Program-made: the position numbers and the translations under genes
DNA from: Pseudomonas sp. CBZ-4
Lineage (GTDB): Bacteria; Pseudomonadota; Gammaproteobacteria; Pseudomonadales; Pseudomonadaceae
DNA length: 42,903 nucleotides
Direction of reading: 5' to 3'
Assembly: GCF_000346755.1 (NCBI RefSeq)
Contig: NZ_ANNV01000173.1
Span: 1-42,903 of the forward strand
The notes under the pieces: model-generated
Seen by the model: the letters and a program-made list of their open reading frames with translations, nothing else
What the model was told of the DNA's origin: nothing
The model's database searches: none
Part shown: piece by piece, positions 1 through 8,339 of the stretch
Position numbering within the stretch: position 1 is the stretch's first letter
How the letters are laid out: each line of letters starts with the position of its first letter

Positions 1-32
1 CAGTCACTGGAGACTTGGCTGATACACCGCCA

Positions 33-55
33 TCGCGGGCAAGCCCGCTCCCACA
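33..55. repeat. REP-like palindromic half element
   Basis: This stretch (ATCGCGGGCAAGCCCGCTCC and the following CAC) has the form of the right half of a Pseudomonas REP element: a GC-rich core hairpin (GCGGGC/GCCCGC) ending in CTCCCAC. A partner copy, if present, would lie left of the window. It sits downstream of the minus-strand DUF4105 gene, the usual place for REP elements between genes. Confidence 0.6.
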
Positions 56-86
56 TTTTGGATCTGTATTTAGGTTTGGGGCTTGG

Positions 87-1940
87 TTAGTAGTGATACC
101 ACTTCACTTCCAGCATCACTTCATTCACCGGCGTCGACAGGTGGCTGTACTCACGCTGCGCACTCAAGCGCACACCCAGGTTGCGCGACAGTTCCCACTG
201 CTGGTTCAGGCTGAGACTACGGCGCACTTCGCCATTGGTGAAGAAGTCGCCCTTGGCCTCCAGGCTGAGGTTACCCAGCGGATTCCTCCACAGCACACCG
301 GTGTTAAACCCGGCCGCGGGTGAAATGGCTTCGTTGAAGTCATTGTTGTGTTCCACGCGCACGGTGCCGAGGGCGAAGCCGAGCATGTCGTCGCGCAGTT
401 GCCAGGTGCCGCCGGCGCCGCCGTTGACGTGGGCGACCAGGGTTTCGTCGTCGTGTTTGCCGGGGACGCGCTCCAGGCCGCCAGTGACTTGCCATGACAG
501 CGGTTGCAACAGGGCGTTGCGCGGGGTCAGGGAGCGGATGGTGGCCAGGTCCAGTTGCTGCAATTGCCAGTGGTTGCCTTCGTACTGGCGCAGTTTCATT
601 TGCAGGATTTCGATCTGTGCGCCGAGGGGGAAGCCTTCGGCGTTGTCGTTGAGGTCGTGGTAGGCCATGCGCAGGCCGTATTCGCCAAAGGCCTTGTCGC
701 CCCGGGTGCCGATGCCGGCTTGCCAGGTGCGCGATTCATGGCCGTTTTCCGGCAGGCCGGGCGGGGTGATCTTGAGGTCGGGCGCGGGGTTCTGGTTGAT
801 CGCGCGCAGCAGTTCGAAGCTGCGTTGGGAGCGGGCCGGGTCGCGTTCCAGGCCGTTGGCGCGGTAGCGGCCAAGGCGATAGGCGGCGTCGATGATCAGG
901 GCCTGGCGGTCTTTGGCGAGGGCCTTGAACGCCGGGTCTTGCAATTGCTTCTGGTCATCGCTGACTTTCAGCACCCATTGCTGTTCATCACTGTCCAGCG
1001 GCTTGGCACGCTCCAGCAACTCGCGTTCGCGGGAAGGCCGATAGTCGATCTTTTCAACCAGGCCGGCATCCTTGACGGCTTTTACGGTGTCGGTGGGGAT
1101 CGCGGTCAGCGGGAACTGTTCGGTCAGGCGCAGGCCGGGGCGCGCCACTTGCAGCAGTTCCAGCAGGCGATAGGAGCAGTTTTCGTCGAAGAAGAAATAG
1201 TCGAACTTGATCTGCTTGAGCTCCCACACGTGCTCGACCATGCGCTCGGTCTCGACCTGCGTGAGGTTGAGGCGGTATTCCCACAGGTCGCGGTTCTCCA
1301 GGCTGCGGTATTCGGAGAGTTTTTCCTGGTACGGCACCAGCGCGAACAGGCCGGGGTAGCCGCCCATCAGGCCTTTCCAGGCGTAGAGGATGCTGTTGTC
1401 CGAGCCTTCGATATAGGCACCGAAGTTGATCGCGTAGCTGAGCAGGGCGGTCTTGTCTCTCTGCACATCGGCCTGGTCGATGCGCAGCAAGGTATGGCCA
1501 AACATCGACGACGGGCTGTTGAGGTAGGCCGCCGGGAAGATCATCACCGCGCTATGGGGGGCGACGTCCTTGAACCATTGCTTGAATTCTTTGCAGTCCA
1601 CGGCGGGCAGGTCGGTCAGGTGCAACTGATCCTTGAGCCAGCGGGTACGTGCGGGGTAGACGCATTGGGCGTGTTTTTCGCCGAGGCTTGCCGGCGCGTA
1701 CAACGCGTCAACGGTGGCCTTGAGTTCGGCGTCGGGGTGGTGCGCGCCATCGGTGGCGAGAAAGAACTTCTGCTCGCTGACGTAACTGCGCCAGCCACTG
1801 ATTTTGCCGGCTTCGTAATGGCCCAAAGATAGCCAGAACGGATCGTTGGCCAGTTGCTGCAAACGTTGATCATCAAGATGCGGGGCCGCGTACAGCGGGG
1901 CGCAGGCGAAGAGTGCCATCCAGGCAAAGCGTTTGAGCAT
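87..1940 (-). CDS. DUF4105 (Lnb N-terminal-like) periplasmic or outer-membrane protein
   Basis: The 617-residue product starts with a clear signal peptide (MLKRFAWMALFACAPLYA) and is therefore exported. Around residues 115-290 it carries the conserved DUF4105 pattern, seen as SPSSMFGHTLLRID near residue 147 and DENCSYRLLELL near residue 254; the conserved His and Cys of these motifs are probably functional. The C-terminal third alternates short polar and hydrophobic strands and ends in an aromatic residue (VKWYHY), consistent with a beta-rich, possibly outer-membrane, domain. Proteins of this family are common in Pseudomonas; their exact role is not settled. The gene stands alone, 90 bases downstream of the DUF3015 gene on the same strand, with a strong terminator between them. 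The start was chosen because the signal peptide begins there. Family assignment is confident; function is not. Confidence 0.85.
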   Translation of the reverse strand: MLKRFAWMALFACAPLYAAPHLDDQRLQQLANDPFWLSLGHYEAGKISGWRSYVSEQKFFLATDGAHHPDAELKATVDALYAPASLGEKHAQCVYPARTRWLKDQLHLTDLPAVDCKEFKQWFKDVAPHSAVMIFPAAYLNSPSSMFGHTLLRIDQADVQRDKTALLSYAINFGAYIEGSDNSILYAWKGLMGGYPGLFALVPYQEKLSEYRSLENRDLWEYRLNLTQVETERMVEHVWELKQIKFDYFFFDENCSYRLLELLQVARPGLRLTEQFPLTAIPTDTVKAVKDAGLVEKIDYRPSRERELLERAKPLDSDEQQWVLKVSDDQKQLQDPAFKALAKDRQALIIDAAYRLGRYRANGLERDPARSQRSFELLRAINQNPAPDLKITPPGLPENGHESRTWQAGIGTRGDKAFGEYGLRMAYHDLNDNAEGFPLGAQIEILQMKLRQYEGNHWQLQQLDLATIRSLTPRNALLQPLSWQVTGGLERVPGKHDDETLVAHVNGGAGGTWQLRDDMLGFALGTVRVEHNNDFNEAISPAAGFNTGVLWRNPLGNLSLEAKGDFFTNGEVRRSLSLNQQWELSRNLGVRLSAQREYSHLSTPVNEVMLEVKWYHY

Positions 1941-1986
1941 AGGGGCAACTTAAAGTCGGAAAAGTGAGACCCAAAAGGGGGCGGGT

Positions 1987-2022
1987 CCAAAAATACAGCC
2001 CGCGCCTGGAGAGGCGCGGGCT
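1987..2022 (-). terminator. Rho-independent terminator of the DUF3015 gene
   Basis: A perfect 10-bp stem (AGCCCGCGCC at 1997-2006 with GGCGCGGGCT at 2013-2022) and a 6-base loop lies just after the minus-strand stop at 2031. It is followed on the minus strand by TGTATTTTTGG, which supplies the U-tract. It separates the DUF3015 gene from the DUF4105 gene. Confidence 0.85.
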
Positions 2023-2030
2023 GGTCGAGC

Positions 2031-2519
2031 TTAAGCTTGGGTCGCGTATTTCGCCAAGCGGGCATCGCTTTTCAGTACAGACAGGGTGTTGTTGTGCACG
2101 TCGTCAGCGGTCACGTCAGCCTTGCTGAAGATCTGCTGGAAGTGCTCGTGGGTCACGGCCGCGAAGTGCTCGCGATCTTCCGGCGCCACGCCCAGTACCA
2201 CCGCGTAGGTGGTCAGCGCTTCGCCATTGCCCTTGGCCATGTCTTCGGACAGCTCGTTCATCATGCCATTCATGGCAATCCAGGACTTGCCGCCATAGGT
2301 CAGGGCGCTGTTGGTGCTGCAACCGTTGGTGCCCGAGGTCATGCCGAAGGTGGCGTTGCCGGACGTGCCGTTGGTGGTGGAAGCCAGGAAGTGGGCTGGC
2401 GTGCCGCGCTGGCCTTCGAACAGCATGTTGCCCCAACCGCAGTTCGGGCCGCCTGGCGATTCTGCCATTGCATTGAGGGAGACAACGGTGAAGAGAGTAC
2501 CGAGAAGGATCCGTTTCAT
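2031..2519 (-). CDS. DUF3015 family secreted protein
   Basis: The 162-residue product has a signal peptide (MKRILLGTLFTVVSLNAMA) and a mature start rich in Gly and Asn with PGGPNCGWGNMLFEG, the hallmark of DUF3015. A second Cys (GTNGCSTNSAL) may pair with the first in the periplasm. The C-terminal half is helical and acidic. The family is of unknown function and widespread in gamma-proteobacteria. The gene is monocistronic, ending in a strong terminator. Its start is fixed by the signal peptide and the upstream sequence AAGAGAACAAAGCT. Nothing in it is unusual. Confidence 0.85.
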   Translation of the reverse strand: MKRILLGTLFTVVSLNAMAESPGGPNCGWGNMLFEGQRGTPAHFLASTTNGTSGNATFGMTSGTNGCSTNSALTYGGKSWIAMNGMMNELSEDMAKGNGEALTTYAVVLGVAPEDREHFAAVTHEHFQQIFSKADVTADDVHNNTLSVLKSDARLAKYATQA

Positions 2520-2787
2520 AGCTTTGTTCTCTTTGTGTGCAAACCAATGGACAAGGGTTCAGGCGCGTTGCAGCGCCCTAGGGGCCAGTTATTAGTCCAA
2601 CCCGCGCAGTTTGGAGTTTAGGCAGGTTCAAGGGGTTCCGTGGTTTTTTATAAAACAATCAGAGATGTCGTGCTTTTTTTTGTAGGACCTGTTCTGTGTC
2701 CACGCTTTCCCAACGACGCGCCTTGCCAGAGCGCGCAAGCGAGAGCCAGAATGCCGACATCTGCCCCGCCTGATGTAAGGAAGCCCG

Positions 2788-5226
2788 ATGCCTGATCCTG
2801 TTGCTGCCAGCTTGCGTCTAGCGCCCGAAGCGCTGACTCGCCCTTTCTCCGCTGAACAGTTCAGCTTCTCGACCACCAATGATTTGGAGCCCTTTCGCGG
2901 TGTGCTTGGCCAGGAACGTGCGGTTGAAGCGTTGCAGTTCGGTGTGGCCATGCCACGCCCCGGTTACAACGTGTTTGTCATGGGCGAGCCGGGCACTGGC
3001 CGCTTCTCGTTCGTCAAACGCTACCTGAAGGCTGAAGGCAAACGCCTGCAGACCCCGTCGGACTGGGTCTACGTGAACAATTTCGATGAGCCGCGCGAAC
3101 CCCGCGCCCTGGAATTGCCCGGCGGCGCTGCTGCGGCGTTCATCAACGACATCAACGGGTTGGTCGACAACCTGACGGCCACCTTTCCGGCGGTCTTCGA
3201 ACACCCCACTTACCAGCAACGCAAAAGTGCCATCGACCGCGCCTTCAACCAGCGTTACGACAAGGCCCTGGACGTGATCGAGCGCCTGGCCCTGGAAAAG
3301 GACGTGGCGCTCTACCGCGACAGCTCCAACATCGCGTTCACGCCGATGCTCGACGGCAAGGCCCTGGACGAGGCGGAGTTCTCCCAGCTGCCGGAAGCCG
3401 ACCGCGAGCGTTTCCACACGGATATTTCCGAGCTGGAAGAGCGTCTCAACGAGGAGCTGGCCAGCCTGCCGCAGTGGAAGCGTGAGTCCAACAACCAACT
3501 GCGCCAGTTCAACGAAGAAACCATCACCCTGGCCCTACAGCCTTTGCTCGCGCCGCTGTCGGAAAAATACGCGGAAAACGCCGCCGTCTGCGGTTACCTG
3601 CAAGCCATGCAGGTGTACCTGCTCAAGACCGTGGTCGAGCAATTGGTGGACGACGCCAAGACCGACGCCCAGGCGCGCAAGTTGCTCGAAGAGCAATACT
3701 GCCCAAGCCTGGTGGTGGGCCATCCGGTCAACGGCGGCGCGCCCGTGGTGTTCGAACCGCACCCGACCTACGACAACCTGTTCGGCCGTATCGAATACAG
3801 CACCGACCAGGGCGCGCTCTACACCACCTATCGCCAGTTGCGCCCGGGCGCTTTGCACCGCGCCAACGGTGGTTTCCTGATCCTTGAAGCCGAGAAAATG
3901 CTCAGCGAGCCGTTTGTGTGGGACGCCCTCAAGCGCTCCCTGCAATCGCGCAAGCTGAAGATGGAATCGCCGCTGGGCGAGCTGGGCCGCCTGGCCACGG
4001 TGACCCTCAACCCGCAGATGATCCCGTTGCAGGTCAAGGTGATCATCATTGGCTCGCGCCAGTTGTACTACGCGTTGCAGGATGCCGACCCGGACTTCCA
4101 GGAGATGTTCCGCGTGCTGGTGGACTTCGACGAAGACATCCCGATGGTGGACGAAAGCCTGGAGCAGTTCGCCCAGTTGCTCAAGACCCGCACCTCGGAA
4201 GAAGGCATGGCGCCGCTGACCTCGGATGCGGTGGCGCGGTTGGCCACCTACAGCGCACGGTTGGCGGAGCATCAGGGCCGTTTGTCGGCGCGTATCGGCG
4301 ATTTGTTCCAACTGGTGAGCGAGGCGGATTTCATTCGCCACCTGGCCGGCGACGAGATGACCGATGCCGGGCATATCGAACGTGCGCTCAAGGCCAAGGC
4401 CACCCGCACCGGGCGTGTGTCGGCGCGGATTCTTGACGACATGCTCGCCGGGGTGATCCTGATCGACACCGACGGTGCCGCGGTGGGCAAGTGCAACGGG
4501 CTGACGGTGCTGGAAGTCGGTGACTCGGCCTTTGGCGTGCCGGCGCGGATTTCCGCCACGGTGTACCCGGGCGGCAGCGGTATTGTCGACATCGAGCGCG
4601 AGGTCAACCTCGGCCAGCCGATTCACTCCAAGGGCGTGATGATCCTCACCGGTTACCTCGGTAGCCGTTATGCCCAGGAATTCCCGCTGGCGATCTCGGC
4701 GAGCATTGCGCTGGAGCAGTCCTACGGCTACGTGGACGGTGACAGTGCGTCGCTGGGCGAGGCGTGCACCTTGATCTCGGCCCTGTCGAAGACGCCGCTC
4801 AAGCAGTGCTTTGCCATCACCGGTTCGATCAACCAGTTTGGTGAAGTGCAGGCGGTGGGCGGGGTCAACGAGAAGATCGAAGGTTTCTTCCGCCTGTGCG
4901 AAGCGCGCGGTTTGACCGGCGAGCAGGGGGCGATCATTCCCCAGGCCAACGTGGCCACGCTGATGCTCGATGAGAAGGTGTTGCAGGCGGTACGCGCCGG
5001 GCAATTCCATATCTATGCGGTGCGCCAGGCGGATGAAGCCTTGAGTCTGCTGGTGGGCGAGCCGGCCGGTGCGCCGGATGCGGAAGGGCAGTTCCCGGAA
5101 GGCTCGGTCAATGCGCGGGTGGTTGAGCGTTTGCGGGTGATTGCGGAGATGATCAGTGAGGAAGACCTGAAGGAAGCGGAGAAGGAGTTGGCGCAGGAGG
5201 CGCTGGCGGAAGCCAAGCCCACCTGA
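2788..5226 (+). CDS. Lon-like ATP-dependent protease (LonB/YcbZ-type AAA+ family)
   Basis: This 812-residue protein is an AAA+ protease of the Lon superfamily. It has a Walker A motif GEPGTGR at residues 66-72, a long insertion with helical character, a second ATPase section near 330-560 (GGFLILEAEKML is the Walker B region) and a C-terminal Lon proteolytic domain. The catalytic Ser lies in GDSASLGEA (Ser655) and the catalytic Lys in GGVNEKIEG (Lys696), the spacing expected of the Ser-Lys dyad. It lacks the long N-terminal substrate-binding domain of LonA, so it is the LonB-like/YcbZ-type paralogue that pseudomonads carry in addition to LonA. It should act in the cytoplasm in protein turnover. 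It has its own upstream region; a REP pair follows it. The start ATG is preceded by AAGGAAG, a good ribosome binding site. Confidence 0.92.
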   Translation: MPDPVAASLRLAPEALTRPFSAEQFSFSTTNDLEPFRGVLGQERAVEALQFGVAMPRPGYNVFVMGEPGTGRFSFVKRYLKAEGKRLQTPSDWVYVNNFDEPREPRALELPGGAAAAFINDINGLVDNLTATFPAVFEHPTYQQRKSAIDRAFNQRYDKALDVIERLALEKDVALYRDSSNIAFTPMLDGKALDEAEFSQLPEADRERFHTDISELEERLNEELASLPQWKRESNNQLRQFNEETITLALQPLLAPLSEKYAENAAVCGYLQAMQVYLLKTVVEQLVDDAKTDAQARKLLEEQYCPSLVVGHPVNGGAPVVFEPHPTYDNLFGRIEYSTDQGALYTTYRQLRPGALHRANGGFLILEAEKMLSEPFVWDALKRSLQSRKLKMESPLGELGRLATVTLNPQMIPLQVKVIIIGSRQLYYALQDADPDFQEMFRVLVDFDEDIPMVDESLEQFAQLLKTRTSEEGMAPLTSDAVARLATYSARLAEHQGRLSARIGDLFQLVSEADFIRHLAGDEMTDAGHIERALKAKATRTGRVSARILDDMLAGVILIDTDGAAVGKCNGLTVLEVGDSAFGVPARISATVYPGGSGIVDIEREVNLGQPIHSKGVMILTGYLGSRYAQEFPLAISASIALEQSYGYVDGDSASLGEACTLISALSKTPLKQCFAITGSINQFGEVQAVGGVNEKIEGFFRLCEARGLTGEQGAIIPQANVATLMLDEKVLQAVRAGQFHIYAVRQADEALSLLVGEPAGAPDAEGQFPEGSVNARVVERLRVIAEMISEEDLKEAEKELAQEALAEAKPT

Positions 5227-5239
5227 GGCTCGGTCCCCT

Positions 5240-5327
5240 GTGGGAGCTGGCTTGCCTGCGATAGCGGTGTGTCAGTCAACAGAGATGGTGGCTGTGAGTC
5301 CGTCATCGCAGGCAAGCCAGCTCCCAC
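5240..5327. repeat. REPIN: two REP sequences in inverted orientation
   Basis: The sequence GTGGGAGCTGGCTTGCCTGC begins at 5240 and its reverse complement ends at 5327, so the outer 23 bases are a perfect inverted repeat around a 42-base spacer. This is the REP-doublet (REPIN) structure spread by RAYT transposases in fluorescent pseudomonads. A partial third copy (AGCTCCCACAT) follows at 5335-5345. It lies in the 312-base gap after the Lon-like gene; the rest of that gap shows no gene I can support. Confidence 0.85.
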
Positions 5328-5538
5328 ATAACCCAGCTCCCACATGGGTACAGCAGCGCCTTCGGGGGCTGTCATGAAATTGACTCGGGTTCGGGACCAA
5401 CGCCCGTTGGTCCCTACAACCTTGGTTTCTCGCGGTTTTCTTCTATTCTCTGCTCAAGGGATCTCCACAGGAGTCGCAGGATAGAAACAGCCTCGCCGAG
5501 CGTTGAGGCTGAACACCGATCTACCGAGGGTCGCCGCC

Positions 5539-5847
5539 ATGCCGCGCAGCCTTTGCCTTACCCGCCAGTGCCTGGGCCTGGTTACCCGTATCGAATGTTC
5601 CATTCGCCCTCTTGCCGGGGATAACGGGCTGTGGACCTTGTTGTTTGCCGCCGGAATGACCGGTGAACAGCCGTCCACCATCAAGTCACAAGGCCCGTTT
5701 CATGGGCCGGTCGTGGCAGAAACCATGCTTGAATCAATCGTCGACAGCCTCACCCTGCATGGCTATGAGCAGGCCGGCGATCCGCAGATCTGGAGCCTGC
5801 ACATGCAGGCCCATTTGCGACAGCTCAATGGCGACACCCATCACTGA
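5539..5847 (+). CDS. Small conserved hypothetical protein
   Basis: The reading frame gives a 102-residue cytoplasmic protein from the ATG at 5539 (MPRSLCLTRQCLGLV); an in-frame ATG lies 36 bases upstream, but the shorter form begins with a more protein-like sequence. It has no signal peptide, no membrane segment and no motif I recognise. The C-terminal part (MLESIVDSLTLHGYEQAGD...MHMQAHLRQLNGD-like) is helical and amphipathic. It ends a few bases before the convergent stop of the lipoprotein gene. I cannot name its function. It is called because its codon usage is Pseudomonas-like and it fills the space between two convergent genes. Confidence 0.6.
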   Translation: MPRSLCLTRQCLGLVTRIECSIRPLAGDNGLWTLLFAAGMTGEQPSTIKSQGPFHGPVVAETMLESIVDSLTLHGYEQAGDPQIWSLHMQAHLRQLNGDTHH

Positions 5848-5850
5848 GCG

Positions 5851-7674
5851 CTATTTGCTCTCGGGCTTGTCCAACTTGACCTCGAAACCGTATTGCACGG
5901 TGCTCAGGTCGGTGCGCTGGTAGCTTTCCAGGGCGGTTGGCTGGCCGTAGAAATAATGCACGTCAAACATCGCCGTGCCGTATTCCTCGGCGCGGTGGCT
6001 GACGCCGAGGATTTCCTTGAGGTAATGGCCGCTGGCGTCCTTGGCATAGAAGCGCCAGCTGTCGGCGGGGAATTCTTTCTGATCAACAATCAGCGCGTTG
6101 TCCTTGAGCGACAGGCCTTTGGGCAGCTTGCTGGTATCAATCGTGGCTTTCTCGATGGTGGCCAGAAACAGCGGGATCGAACCCACCACATACGCCGGGT
6201 TTTCCGGGAACAGGTTGAGGTCGTAGGTGAGGGTGCCGCGCACCGGATTGAGCTCGAAGGCTTCGCTCGGCAGCTCGATAGGCTCGCCGCGTTCGCCCTT
6301 GTCGTCGGCGGTGAAAAAGGTGATCGGTGATTCACTGCTGTTGCGTTCGGCACCGACCAGGTCGTCATTGAAGGTGAACGGGTGGTCGAAGACGATATGC
6401 GCGGCGCTGGCGTCTTCGGTGGACTGGCTGATGGTGACGCTGTTTTTCAGCTGGTCTTCGGTCAGGGTCGCGTCTTTCAGCCAGCTCGCGGCACCGTCGT
6501 CATACACCGTGACGGGCATCGGCAAGGCTTGCACGGTTTTTTGCAGGCTGTTCTTGTCGAAGCGCAGTACCGGCAGGTCGAGGTCTTTGCGGGTGAGCGT
6601 GGCCTTGGAAAAATCCAGCACGCTGATCTGCAGGTTGTCGATCACGCCATTGAAGTAGACCTTGGCGTAATGGCTGCTCTGCTTGTGTTCGAAGTCTTTC
6701 TGTTGGTCGACGAGTTTTTTCTCGAAGGCCTCGGACCAGGCCGTCTGTTTTTGCATCTCGGCCAATTGTTTCTCGTAGAACGCCACCTGCGCGGCGCTTT
6801 CGTTGATCGAGCCCGAGCGTGTGAGAAATTGCCCGGTGCTGTCCCGCGCCTCGACCAGCAGCGGGTTGGGCGACTCGTCACCGACCTCCGGGGCCAGCGG
6901 TGCGCTGTTGCTCATCTCGATCTCGGCGTAGTTCTTTTCCAGCAACAGCAGCTTGAGGGTGACCGTGCCTTCGGTACGTGTGCGCCCGACGTCCTGTTTG
7001 CCCAGGTCAAAGCTCAGGACTTTGCCCGGCGCGATCACTTCCACCGTGCCTTTGAGGCTGACGGGCTGCGGCTGGCTCTTGTTTTCGGTCTCGATGCCGT
7101 CGATGAACGGGTAGGTCACCGTCAAATCATCGGGGTTGGTCAGGTTGGAACTGCTGGGGCTCAACTGGATGCCGGGGTCGGTTTCCGACCATTCCGGCTG
7201 GAAGGGAATGACTTTGTTGTTGCTCAACGTTACCGACTGCCACTCTAGCCCATGGGGGAACGGGAACTGGTCCGGGCTGTTGAAACTGAATGGGAAGACC
7301 GGCTGCAAGTCCGTCAGGTAGTCGGAATGGGAGGCTTTGCGCAGTACGAAAAGGCCGTTGATATAGGTGTCCACCAGCGCCTGGGGCGTAGGGTAGTGGC
7401 TGAGCAGGGCGAGGGAGTTCTCACCGTATTCCGCTTCGATGGGTTTGTCGGCGAGCTTGACCCGCGCCCGTTCCAGCAACAGCAGCGAACCGCCAAGGTC
7501 GGCGATGGCGTCGCGCAGCTTGGGGTCCTGGATGCTGTCCAGGGAGTGTTCGAACTTAGCGGTTTTCTCTTCGAGGGTGGCTTGCTTCTGCTCATCTTTG
7601 GGGGAGCAGCCGCTGGCCATCAGCAACACTGCACACAGGCCGAAGCTGGCCAAAGGCGTTCGCACATCCATCAT
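5851..7674 (-). CDS. Large hypothetical lipoprotein
   Basis: The protein, 607 residues from the chosen start at 7674 (MMDVRTPLASFGL), carries a lipoprotein signal with lipobox LMASGC and Cys23 as the lipidated residue. The mature protein starts with a charged helix (KDEQKQATLEEKTAKFEHSLDSIQD), then beta-rich sequence, a central Gln/Lys-rich coiled stretch (YEKQLAEMQKQTAWSEAFEKKLVDQQKDFEHKQ region, given here in part) and more beta structure. It is probably anchored in the inner leaflet of the outer membrane. I do not recognise a named domain. An upstream in-frame start at 7698 would put eight extra residues before the signal and is less likely. The gene is convergent with the small gene at 5539 and divergent from the YqhA gene at 7836. 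Confidence 0.75.
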   Translation of the reverse strand: MMDVRTPLASFGLCAVLLMASGCSPKDEQKQATLEEKTAKFEHSLDSIQDPKLRDAIADLGGSLLLLERARVKLADKPIEAEYGENSLALLSHYPTPQALVDTYINGLFVLRKASHSDYLTDLQPVFPFSFNSPDQFPFPHGLEWQSVTLSNNKVIPFQPEWSETDPGIQLSPSSSNLTNPDDLTVTYPFIDGIETENKSQPQPVSLKGTVEVIAPGKVLSFDLGKQDVGRTRTEGTVTLKLLLLEKNYAEIEMSNSAPLAPEVGDESPNPLLVEARDSTGQFLTRSGSINESAAQVAFYEKQLAEMQKQTAWSEAFEKKLVDQQKDFEHKQSSHYAKVYFNGVIDNLQISVLDFSKATLTRKDLDLPVLRFDKNSLQKTVQALPMPVTVYDDGAASWLKDATLTEDQLKNSVTISQSTEDASAAHIVFDHPFTFNDDLVGAERNSSESPITFFTADDKGERGEPIELPSEAFELNPVRGTLTYDLNLFPENPAYVVGSIPLFLATIEKATIDTSKLPKGLSLKDNALIVDQKEFPADSWRFYAKDASGHYLKEILGVSHRAEEYGTAMFDVHYFYGQPTALESYQRTDLSTVQYGFEVKLDKPESK

Positions 7675-7835
7675 CTGAGTTTTCCTGTCCGACGTCATCG
7701 AGCCGATTTAATGGCCTCGACACTAGCAGAAAAATTCTCTTACAGATGCGCCCAGGTCAGTTTTCTCGCGGTTACAGGTGTCTGGTAGCGGCTGGTATAC
7801 TCGCCGCCATTTCTAGCCCCGCTGTGTGAGATCCC

Positions 7836-8324
7836 ATGGAACGCTTTATCGAAAACACTATGTACGCCTCACGCTGGCTGCTGGCGCCGATCTACCTGGG
7901 GCTGTCCCTGGGCTTGCTGATCCTGGCGTTGAAGTTCTTTCAGGAAATCATCCACGTCCTGCCCAACGTGTTCACCATGTTGGAAGCCGACGTCATCCTG
8001 CTGCTGCTGTCGTTGATCGACATGGCGCTGGTGGGTGGTTTGCTGGTGATGGTGATGATTTCCGGCTACGAGAACTTTGTCTCGCAGCTGGATATCGATG
8101 ACAACAAGGAAAAGCTCAACTGGCTGGGCACCATGGACTCTTCCTCGCTGAAGATGAAAGTGGCGGCGTCCATCGTGGCGATTTCGTCGATCCACCTGCT
8201 GCGCATCTTCATGGACGCCAAGAACGTCGATCCACAGCACCTGATGTGGTACGTGATCATTCACATGACCTTCGTCGTCTCGGCGTTTGCCATGGGTTAC
8301 CTGGACAAACTGACCAAGCACTGA
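7836..8324 (+). CDS. yqhA: YqhA/UPF0114 (TIGR00645) inner-membrane protein
   Basis: The 162-residue product opens with MERFIENTMYASRWLLAPIY, the signature start of the TIGR00645/YqhA family, and has the usual length. Three to four hydrophobic segments are visible: about residues 12-36, 50-75, 105-125 and 137-155. The conserved loop GYENFVSQLD follows the second segment. It is an inner-membrane protein of unknown role. It ends 15 bases before the convergent stop of the glycosyltransferase gene. Start and family are confident. Confidence 0.9.
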   Translation: MERFIENTMYASRWLLAPIYLGLSLGLLILALKFFQEIIHVLPNVFTMLEADVILLLLSLIDMALVGGLLVMVMISGYENFVSQLDIDDNKEKLNWLGTMDSSSLKMKVAASIVAISSIHLLRIFMDAKNVDPQHLMWYVIIHMTFVVSAFAMGYLDKLTKH

Positions 8325-8339
8325 TGCACCGCGCCGGCC

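Noticed and set aside
504..1832. Long plus-strand reading frame of 442 codons
   Set aside because: It lies opposite the DUF4105 gene, has a repetitive Val/Gly/Ala/Gln composition typical of the antisense of GC-rich genes, and no recognisable motif.
3535..5010. Long minus-strand reading frame of 491 codons
   Set aside because: It is antisense to the Lon-like protease, which has all expected motifs; the translation is His/Arg/Gln-rich shadow sequence.
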